The translations under genes were made by a program, and so were the position numbers. Below are positions 19,394-28,454 of a stretch of 28,454 nt of DNA, piece by piece. Under the pieces are notes generated by a model. It did no database searches and had not been told where the DNA came from. It saw nothing but the letters and a program-made list of their open reading frames with translations. This stretch comes from Saccoglossus kowalevskii (lineage: Eukaryota > Hemichordata > Enteropneusta > Harrimaniidae). The stretch covers positions 445,208 to 473,661 of the forward strand of contig NW_003130357.1 in NCBI RefSeq assembly GCF_000003605.2. The letters run 5' to 3'. Each line of letters begins with the position of its first letter. The first letter of the stretch is position 1.

Positions 19394-21435
19394 GCTATAA
19401 ATATGATGGCTTTATTGTTAATATAAGTACACAGAATGAATCGAAGTAGAAACTCATTTTTTAGAGAGGTGGTCATAAACCTGATGACGATTTTTACTTA
19501 TTGATTATTTACAATCATAGAGAAGGATACGGCAACATAAAAACATTATTCTGATTAAAAAGGTGATATTTTCAGAAAATTTCCATAAAACACAGAGGTA
19601 AAGCATAAACCAGTTTTTAAACATTGTATAAAACCCAGATTAATAAAAGTACACTATGAGTCACAATGTATTTTTTTAGTACAAGCAAATGATACACCTA
19701 TTTAGTGACATCAACTTTTCAACATTGCTGAGTTGATACTGGGTAGCACATGTAAACATATTTGTGAAAATGTATATTGAGAGAACTAATTCTTAACCTC
19801 TAAAACTTATCAGTACCTTATGCAGAAATCTTTTGCTCAGTATAGTGGCAACCTGCTGCTATAATATATGCGATACAGATGATATGAAATTATTGTCTTA
19901 TTTCAAGGTTTTCCACAATGTCTGGCACTAAACTCACTCAAGGACATCAGTGACAATGAGACCTTGATTTTTGATTTAAGTCTTTAAGGAGTAGATATAT
20001 GCAAGTTGGCGCTCGTTATCCCTAAATAATCGAAATTTGAGCCGACATCAAAGCACTGGCGAGAGGACTTGTGTGTGTACTTGGGTATAATCAAGGAATA
20101 CAGGAAAATAGTGATGAATTCAAAGTATGACATTCAAATTCAAAAGACCGTGGCGGAATATTCCACATTTACGTCTCTACATTTTACATTACAGACAACA
20201 TACATAAACAAATTCAAGCATCTAATTAAAGCAGCAATTGTGTCAATGTGTTATGGTTTTGCATATCAAAAAATGATGCAGTATCTGCATCCTTACCATT
20301 TATGATTGTGTACGTATTCGGTGTTTTAAGAGTATTGTACAGGTATTCAAGAAATAAAAAAAAACTTACACACAAAAGGGGCAAGGGGTTTTACTGATGT
20401 AAAATGGGCGATAATTAATACATCCACAAAATTATGAACTCAATCAGGAGACAAGAATGTCCTATTATACAAATTATAGCTTTTTGAAAAACATATACGT
20501 AAATTAAACTATTGTAACAAAGTACGTCTTGGTAGAATCAATTTATTTTCCGTCTTAATGTTATCACATTAGTCTACAATACTTAATTTAATGAACTAAC
20601 GACACATGTAATATACAGGTAGAATTTATTTGTGCTGTCAGTCAAACTTCCATTATTGAAAAAAGGGTAAATAAGCTGATTGTCTGTGGCTTGGCCTTCC
20701 ATTACTAGCTTTGTTAAATGGCTTCATAAAATTGGACTGCTATTCTGTAGATTAATGAGTGAAAGTATAGAGGCAGTAAAAAGCATTTTTTCTTTTCATA
20801 TAAACCCAGTCGTGAGACAATAATAAATCTCAAGCAGGTTGAAAATATTATATTATTTTCTGTTTGGTTTCCCATCTTTAGAAAGACTGCAATAAACAAT
20901 ACACAATACCATATTGCTCTGTTATTGTGTGTAATCGAAATAAATATTTTAAGGACCCAGAATGCAGTACAATTAAGCAACTATAACAGTATTTTGGAGG
21001 GGTTTTGCTTGTAAAAATATAATTCTTGGAACCACTTACTAAAAATAGTACATATGTCCCATTTAATGTACCCATATACACATGAACGTTGGGGAGCTTC
21101 AGAATTTGGCCAGCAATCTCTTGTGTTTTAACTCCTGGGTAATTGAGGCACATCGAATACAAAGTATATAGACTTTGGCTCCACAGATTTCCACATTTGA
21201 ACACAAGCGTATTCCTGGGAGCACGAGACATCATATTCATTTTGTAAAACATAAGATTCTATGATGTACCATCGCTGGTTGATACTTTGGACTTCCAGAC
21301 TCCATGCATATTCCAAGTGAGTGATCGTGTCTTAGATAATTGTGAAAAAAATATGCAGCCATCACCAGGAAAGTATACTTGACTTGAAATTAGACCCCAA
21401 ACAATGAATCATTTGTGAAAGTATGTGGCTATCAT
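19394..21435. other. Intergenic stretch, no firm gene
   Basis: Minus-strand frames over 20878-21316 overlap one another. One includes YPGVKTQEIAGQILKLPNVH and ends near a GTAAGT donor-like site on that strand (around 21045). I do not recognise the protein, and two frames compete over the same bases, so I do not call a gene. The rest is AT-rich without structure I can support. Confidence 0.4.
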
Positions 21436-21850
21436 GTGTTCGTCAACTTATTTAAATTACCCAAGTTTACGTACTCAATAAGCTATCCAGTGTTCTTATT
21501 TAAATTACCCAAGTTTACGTACTCAATAAGCTATCCAGTGTTCTTATTTAAATTACCCAAGTTTACGTACTAGTACTCAATAAGCTATCCAGTGTTCTTA
21601 TTTAAATTACCCAAGTTTACGTACTCAATAAGCTATCCAGTGTTCTTATTTAAATTACCCAAGTTTACGTACTCAATAAGCTATCCAGTGTTCTTATTTA
21701 AATTACCCAAGTTTACGTACTCAATAAGCTATCCAGTGTTCTTATTTAAATTACCCAAGTTTACGTACTCAATAAGCTATCCAGTGTTCTTATTTAAATT
21801 ACCCAAGTTTACGTACTCAATAAGCTATCCAGTGTTCTTACCCAGTGTTT
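21436..21850 (+). repeat. 48-bp minisatellite, about 8 copies
   Basis: Units beginning GTGTTCTTATTTAAATTACC start at 21436, 21490, 21538, 21592, 21640, 21688, 21736 and 21784, with a partial unit at 21832. The period is 48 except for two 54-base units: the first has 6 extra bases (GTCAAC) and the third has an extra TAGTAC. The 48-bp units look essentially identical, implying recent expansion. Since 48 is divisible by three, an open frame (21592-21852) encodes a repeated FLFKLPKFTYSISYPV; nothing else suggests it is a gene. Confidence 0.95.
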
Positions 21851-24123
21851 GATTTAAAACTTATTGTGGAGAAGTACAACGTATTTCATTTACTTAGATG
21901 TTTTTAATTCAGTAATGATCTTTTTCAACACGGACTGATTAATACCAACTTTTGGCTTCATGTAATTGGAGTAGGCGTTAATAGATTTTGTATTTTTCAT
22001 TTAATTCTTCTAAGATTTTTTTTTCAACGATTTCTGTCTTTTCTCTATACCAACTCTATATAACACTGGTCGGATTTAACCGGACAAAATTTTACAGGTA
22101 ACCACTTGGATGTGTACATTTTTATGATTATAGAGGTTATTCATTCAAATAGTGAGTCTATAATCTATTTTTGATGTATGGAAATGCTCCAATTCAAATG
22201 ACACACTTCAGCAGTTTAATTAAGTCATTTATAGATGTCACAATACTGAACTGTAATTCCGTAGATGGCCTTACCTGGAGACCGTATCATTTTGTTTCAG
22301 AAAGTCAAATGATAAAATCCGACCATTGCCGTCCTAGAAGAAAGAAATAATAATTTTGTTAAGTAAACTTTGTGAGAAATGACAGTCAGTACAGTGCAGC
22401 TATGGCGAAAAATAACAATGAAAACAAATAAAGTTTTTTTCAAATAAATTGTATTGAGACAAATAAAAATACTCGTCGTTTGATATGTTACTTCGTTTCC
22501 TTTAAATGATTGGTCGTGGAGTAATGACTTTATATTTTCCTTTCCTTTCTGCAATCAATTCCTGTATTATTTATTATAGGACGTTTCCACTTGTAGGCAC
22601 AGTAGTGCATCTTGCTGTACTGGAAGGTGGTGTGTTTACGTAACTGTAGATATAAAACTCAACATTATACAACAACGCGTTATACGTCTACATGGGGTTA
22701 ACAATCCCGGCATTTGAGCATAAGAGTTGACATCGCACGTGTAACCTTCTTAAAACTACGCACCCGAAACAGGCATATCAATTTATTTTTTTATTTTTGG
22801 CGTGATGCGACCACAACGTTTTAAACTATATTAACCTCATGATATTATATCATCAACACAAATCTATCATTATGATCCAGAAATATTTACCCCAAAAGGA
22901 GTCACATTTTCAGATATGGCTATAACAAGATGCACAATACAGATACAGACCAGTATGTCTGGACGAGGTCATTATCAAAATTATATGTACGACCCAAATA
23001 TTTAAATATTTATGGAAACTTCATAAACCCAAGTACTGAAGTACATTTTTTGTAAATTGATAAAAACCACGTTCGGATCAGTAACAGACAACAGCTCATC
23101 CCCACGGTAAAAGCAAAACTTTGACGTCATTACACCAACTGAAACTCTAATCATGAGCTTGTTCACACCATTTAACAAATGGCTTCTAAACAGTTTGGCG
23201 AAAGACTGTGGCGAGGAAACGTCTAGTGTATTAAACAATTCTTGCAAATATTTTATAATAACAGGACCGATCGTGGACGAGTCATGACTGACAACATGGT
23301 GACGATAATGCCGTCACTGTCAGATAAAAAACGCATGTTGGCTGATTTGTGGACCAGTTCTTAATCGGGTGTTGAGGGACTTATGTAGACGGTCGAAAGT
23401 ATCTCTGGCTTAATGTTTTTTTTACTAAAATGATTTAATTACATGTTCCAATGCTTTTGCAAAATGCCGAAGACATTTCAAGTGAGGGCCGTAAGCCCTT
23501 CGCGTGAAAAGCATGGAACATTAGTCCACAGGTATTGTCGACAGTCTAGGACTATGTTAAATCGCTGAACATACAATGTATATGAACATTGTAGCATCGG
23601 CGTTACTACTCACTGCGAAATCTAGAAAAGAAATCGATGGACGTCAAACCAGATTTAACGACACAGCTTTTTAAAGATTAATAGCAATTTGGTGTTTTCA
23701 ACGAAAGATAGGAAGAAGGATTTGTACGCTTAGTTGAGCACGGATTTTTTTATAAGCTGGAGTAGTATACTACCGCAAAATATATGGTATTATATTGATA
23801 ATATTAATATATATTAAATATGGCTGCTAGAGAACACATATTGTATTAGATTAACCAAATTCGAAGATATCCGCTTCCATATTTAATCATATGTACAAGC
23901 ATATGTATGTATTAAATGTTTTTTCTTAATCTAAAATGTATCTATTTCAAATACAAAAATACTAACATCGAGTCTCCAAGAAGAGTGAAGTGAAATGAAA
24001 GTAAATGCCCGAATTTTATGTCGAGTAAATACCCCAAAACATGAGATATTTGTATATAACGTAGGGCATAACATACAGTATAGCAGGTACAATTTGTGTG
24101 ATTGTAATTATGTAAGACTGGAG
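21851..24123. other. Intergenic stretch, no firm gene
   Basis: A minus-strand frame over about 23002-23304 is open for roughly 100 codons, with plausible composition but no recognised family. The stretch also holds a TGACGTCA palindrome at 23122-23129, a foldback at 23443-23521 and AT-rich sequence at 23780-23820. Confidence 0.4.
23443..23521. repeat. 79-bp foldback with nested stems
   Basis: ATGTTCCAATGCTTTT (23443-23458) pairs with AAAAGCATGGAACAT (23507-23521) with one bulged base. Inside, CGAAG (23468-23472) can pair with CTTCG (23498-23502), or AGGGC (23485-23489) with GCCCT (23495-23499) around CGTAA. It could be a structured RNA, a tiny MITE or a chance foldback. Confidence 0.55.
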
Positions 24124-24906
24124 TAACATGTAAAGTAATACGGAATGCTCTTTCATCTCTTTATTTTATTCCACCAAAATGTAAAACTTATTTTCAGCAG
24201 TTGTTTCAATTAAATGAAATTAAGTGGGAAATTATTTTCAAGTTACCATTTAGAGTTACCATTGAAACAAAACTCCAAGAATTCCAGTGGAAATTAAATC
24301 ATAATGTTTTATTTACGAATACTATGCTTCACCGTATGAGACCTCTCGTCACCTCTAGCCTTTGTTCTTTTTGTCATAATAGCGATGAAACTCTAACACA
24401 TTTATTCGTTACATGCAACTATGTTACTGTTCTTTGGACATCAATATGTAATAGATGGGGTGAATTTTTAAATACCCCGGACACTTTCACAGATATTCAA
24501 ATTTTGCTGGGCGATGATCAGTTCTCAAGTTCATTGAACCATATCATTATTATAACTAAACAAATTATTTATTCCTGTAAATTAAATGGCACTTCGCCTT
24601 AATTTCGTCTGGTGGAAAAACAAGTTATGGAAACAAAAGAAATGGAATATTGTATATGTAGTAAAAATAGCACTATCGAATTGTTTCAGGTGAAGTGGGA
24701 AAACTTTACCTAATATTGGTCTGTGCATCTTACAATCCACAATTTTTTAATACAATTGGAGTTACTTGGTAATCTGTCTTCATTATTTGTTGTTGTTTTA
24801 CTTTTATCTTTTGTAAATTACTGTTTATTTTTGTATTTATTAAAGTCCTGTATTTTTTTGTTTATGGGTAATACAAAATATTTATCAAAAAAAAATAAAA
24901 AAATAA
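24124..24906 (+). mobile_element. Non-LTR (LINE) retrotransposon, 5'-truncated copy 2
   Basis: This is the second copy of the element at 1-857, in the same orientation. Similarity begins abruptly at 24124 and ends in an A-rich tail near 24888-24906, which is the 5' truncation expected from target-primed reverse transcription. CTGGAG occurs just before the start (24118-24123) and again just after the tail (about 24911-24916); it is a possible but short target-site duplication. Confidence 0.85.
24126..24713 (+). pseudogene. LINE ORF2 C-terminus, copy 2 (one nonsense codon)
   Basis: One reading frame covers the whole fragment from 24126 to the natural stop TAA at 24711-24713, broken only by TAA at 24600-24602 where copy 1 has TCA (a single C-to-A change). 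The frame passes through QLFQLNEIKWEIIFKLPF, LLxxPF-type sequence absent from copy 1 because of its frameshifts, and then the zinc knuckle CSFC-x8-H-x4-C and LW. The fragment corresponds to the zf-RVT-like region and tail after the reverse transcriptase; no RT catalytic residues are included. It has no start of its own. Confidence 0.8.
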
Positions 24907-25952
24907 AGGGCTGGAGAAATGTTATACCAAAAAAATAATCAATTATCTAATTTGCATAGATTTGCAAGCCATGCTGTAAAACTTACCCCTCTTCCGTTAA
25001 GTATCAATTTATACTAAAAACAAAACAAAAAACTTAATAATCAATCTTAATTGAAAAACCAAAACGTCATTGATAAATATGTCTTTCAATATTTTGTCAA
25101 TAAACTGTCCTTACATTGACAATATCAACTTTAAAGTAGAATTTACTGACATTCTATAATTGTATTGACATGGACTTGGTGGCAGAAAGAACTTCCTTTT
25201 AAAAGACATCACTTTAGGATGTAGTCGTTATTTAAATTAGATTCAGAACATCATTTAAATATCTGCCCATCCATGTATTGATTTTCGAACATAGAGGCAT
25301 ACTACTTAAGCGGCGCCAGACAGTCTAGTTAGACATGCGTTAGGAACATAGAAGTATGTCATACGAGTTCATATTGTTGATACGCACATTCACATGCAAG
25401 AGAAGTTCTCCTTATAGTTCAAAGTAACAAGACGTTTCAGCAAAATAAATCATATGTGAAGTGAATAATTTGAAATGACTGCGATCATATCATAGCGTCA
25501 ATAGATATATGACAATCACATTGATTCTTCGCGTGGGTGACTTTTACATTTATTTGTCCTCTTAATTGTCCAAGATTATAAACGAGCAAATTTGAGCTAT
25601 GGCAGTTTGGTAACTCGTTTGTAACTTAACAACAACACCACACCCAAATCTTAATAAGATAATTTGTCATTAGTACATTATTTCATCTGCATGATATGTA
25701 AGTCGACAGTCACGGCAAGGTTGTTGTATGCATTCGGTTAATCGGAATAGGCATCTTTAGATTAGAGACAGCAAGGACATCAGCGGATTTGCGTTTCTCA
25801 CAATTGTAATTTATACATTGATTAGATTATTATTTATTAATTAAAAGTTTAATTTAAATCGGACATTCAATTTTTAAATTACGCTCTCTGAAAGTGAACG
25901 TTGGGTGTTCGTACTGTCAGTGGCACCCGGTCGCTTAAGCACCGTGTATTTT

Positions 25953-26032
25953 ACGGAATGTAGAATTATTCCGTCGACAGGTGTATGTGACATGATAAGT
26001 CAACATGAATGTCGGAGTTATCTGTCGACGGA
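25953..26032. repeat. Overlapping inverted repeats (7-bp and 11-bp arms)
   Basis: ACGGAAT (25953-25959) pairs with ATTCCGT (25968-25974). TCCGTCGACAG (25970-25980) pairs exactly with CTGTCGACGGA (26022-26032). The two share bases 25970-25974, so the stems are mutually exclusive. Confidence 0.65.
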
Positions 26033-27274
26033 GACAACTGCGTGCCATAAATGCCGCAAAGAAGGAACATTAAACAAAATTGTCTTGATAATAGTGCACT
26101 TGAATCACTCATCAAAATACTCTATTTGAAATTGAACTATGCCAGCTGTCGCTTATATGATGTATGGAAGATAACGTTGTCTTGTGGAATATAGATGACA
26201 CCTTGAATTGAATTCCAGATAAAAAAATAAGATAACACAAATCCAGAATTTTCCCAGCGAACTTCTAAATGTGGTTAGTTAACAACATATTAAAGCGATG
26301 TATAACTGTCAGGGGAGTATGTATTCCCTTTTGGGCACAGGAATTTGATGAACGTTTTTTGAACCCTTTTAATGAAGCCACACTAATAAGAACCCGAAAA
26401 GTTGCTTCTGAAAAGTGATATAAACACAAATCTAAGAAACACTCTTTTCAAAATGTTTATAAGAACGCTTACCAGTTGTTAACGTGGTCACCAACATGTA
26501 ACGATGGACAATGAAACGCCTATATCACGTTTAATGGTGACTCCATTAATGGTGACTGCAATTTTGGATTGGTGGATGAACATGCAATAATGTTGTTATA
26601 ACGTATAAAAAATAGAACACTACATTAGTTGAAATGACACACAAAAATAATCCCGAGCAATGATAAGCTGGTAATATTACACAAATAATAACATTTAAAC
26701 ATTAATATTTTATATCAAAGTGTAAAAAGAATGTAAACTTCAGCCATAGATGCATATACCTCTCCCCTACTGTTAGTTTATCATACTCGCATAACCTCCT
26801 TGTTTCTTGTTGAAAAAAAGGTTTGTTTACTTAAAGAATCAGAAGATGATCTGCCAATGACAAACAATTATATAAAAATATCTCCAAAGCAGCTGGGCAC
26901 AGAACTCCACTAAAATACAATTTCTTGGTTGATGTTTGAAAAAGTTTGTTCATCAACTTTTTTTTTATTTATTTTGCCAATGCAATGAAAAATTGGTTCA
27001 ATTGCAACAAATCTCGGAAAAATTCTCACTCATTGAAATCCTTTCATAAAACAAATTGAATCAAAAACATTGATTTGTTATATATTTCGCTAAAGACAAT
27101 AATAATGTAGACTTGCGTGTATCTAATTGAATATATCTAAGGGTTACAGAATGTCGGCAACATCGAACTGATGCTTGTAACAAAAACTGTTCATTCAATT
27201 CTAATATATGATGAATGTCCTTCCGTGGATATAAATATTTGGCAGCCATAGCAATTCTTTCCTTTGCACACGGA

Positions 27275-27285
27275 GGGGGGGGGGG
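27275..27285 (+). repeat. Poly(G) run, 11 bases
   Basis: Eleven consecutive G within AT-rich sequence, the third poly(G) run of the window. Confidence 0.9.
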
Positions 27286-28030
27286 AGTCATTTTTATTGT
27301 ATCAGATTTGCTGATTGGTATGTTGTGCACAAACTTCTCCAACTTGCGTGATACCTGTTTTGGGGTGTGTTCTGCTTTCTATCTCTTGGCATACGTTGAC
27401 AGTTGCTTCACAGATATAATTTAGATTGTATATCATATATTTTTAACAGTATTTGTCTGTAATGTCGATTACGGCTGTCCATAAAACATGAAAAAACAAC
27501 AACAACTCTATTGTGTATCTTCTCCAATTTGGCTACTAACTTTACAGTCTATTCTTTGAATGTAATTACATTTTACGTTCTGACCATATTTTTATCTATC
27601 TTTTAACACAATTCTTTTCCCGTAATTCTGTATCATGTCGCAGAGGATCAGTGTAGAAGACTGACATACCATCCAAACCAAATAATGATTTACACCCACG
27701 TGGCATACAAAGTGGAGATAGTTTATATATTCATAATGCATCTCTAGCACGACAATGATGATCAGCTATCTTGAATCAAATTCTGAAACCGATGCTCACG
27801 CAAACGTATCCAGTCCAGCAATGTTTGCAATATTGTCCCAGGTGCGGACAAACGCACGGAGGTGAAATTTAAGTCCCGTTTTCGGACTACGTCTAAAAAA
27901 TCGCTCCGAAAATCATACTGTCTCAATAGTACACATATATTGCCGGCAATACCGAACAGAAACTCCCCCAAATCATTAACAAATGTATAAACATCTCTTT
28001 GTAGCCACTTAAGGCGAATACATTTTTATT

Positions 28031-28132
28031 TGCCTATGTAGTTACGTTAAATAGTAGAATTCTCTAATAGGAATTGCATCATGCCTATGTAGTTACGTTA
28101 AATAGTAGAATTCTCTAATAGGAATTGCATCA
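28031..28132 (+). repeat. Exact tandem duplication, 2 x 51 bp
   Basis: The 51 bases at 28031-28081, beginning TGCCTATGTAGTTACG, are repeated without visible change at 28082-28132. Identity suggests a recent duplication or an assembly artefact. Each unit contains the palindrome AGAATTCT. Confidence 0.9.
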
Positions 28133-28454
28133 TGGTCTAAATATTATATCTAGTTGCAATATCAAGACCGAAAAACAAATTTATACTTATCTATACTGAA
28201 TTAGTAATGAACTAAGACATGGTTGAATATACATTCTTACAATGAATATATGCAGGCTTAAGGTAGCGAGACTATTATTTGTGTTGAAAATTACGATTTT
28301 CACATTTATTTATTAATTGATGAAATGCACTATAAACTTTCATGTGATGAAGTCAACATAACATAGAATGTCATGTAAGTTGGTTAAAATGTAGATTTTC
28401 TGAAGGGAAGCAAGGCAGCCTCAGTAGTGTTTTCCAAAATCAACAACACAGGTT
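28133..28454. other. Right edge, nothing recognised
   Basis: AT-rich sequence with no open frame or repeat that I can support. Confidence 0.5.

Larger units (their letters stand above)
24907..28030. other. Intergenic stretch, no firm gene
   Basis: Frames of 70-90 codons occur (25905-26129 +, 27061-27342 -, 27762-28025 -) without family resemblance. The last has fairly even composition (FLDVVRKRD, TLLDWIRLREHRFQNL) but no start or splice context that decides it. Also present are overlapping hairpins at 25953-26032 and G11 at 27275-27285. Confidence 0.4.

Noticed and set aside
20878-21316. Overlapping minus-strand frames with plausible peptides and a GTAAGT site
   Set aside because: Two frames compete over the same bases and no family is recognised, so no gene is called.
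24723-24938. 71-codon hydrophobic frame after LINE copy 2
   Set aside because: It lies in the T-rich 3' UTR and A-rich tail of the retrotransposon; the hydrophobic composition follows from T-rich sequence.

Overview
The window looks like animal nuclear DNA, most likely from a marine invertebrate such as a mollusc; that placement is inference. The grounds are AT-rich sequence, very low gene density, long (AT)n, (TATAA)n and homopolymer tracts, satellite and minisatellite arrays, decayed non-LTR and DIRS-like retrotransposons, and one gene of a metazoan oocyte family. I saw no operons, ribosome binding sites, CRISPR arrays or convincing RNA genes. A 253-base assembly gap lies inside an (AT)n tract.

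Layout. 1-857: 3' end of a LINE-type retrotransposon. 858-3527: no gene; two poly(G) runs and a perfect 14-bp hairpin. 3600-4016: the one convincing host gene, an intronless 138-residue cysteine-rich protein matching the C-terminal zinc-binding domain of ZAR1/ZAR1L (zygote arrest) proteins. 4017-9775: mostly non-coding, with several short perfect hairpins, a 101-bp direct duplication carrying a palindromic insertion, A31, (AT)30, and a protein-like reading frame interrupted by one stop (7467-7715). 9776-10969: a 23-unit satellite of 52-bp monomers with 50-bp variants. 11412-11847: a MITE-like block with imperfect terminal inverted repeats. 13279-13389: (TATAA)n. 14471-14812: (AT)n around the gap.

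17380-18958: a decayed DIRS-like retrotransposon, with reverse transcriptase, RNase H and tyrosine recombinase in that order on the + strand and many stops and frameshifts. Four imperfect 16-bp motifs follow at 19191-19332. 21436-21850: a 48-bp minisatellite. 23443-23521: a foldback. 24124-24906: a second, 5'-truncated copy of the same LINE. 28031-28132: an exact 51-bp tandem duplication.

The genes do not form a pathway. The region reads as a repeat-rich intergenic neighbourhood around one small germline-type RNA-binding gene. I found no clear previously undescribed system. The most notable items are the compact ZAR1-like gene, the DIRS-like relic with its downstream motif cluster, and the block-duplicated 52-bp satellite.
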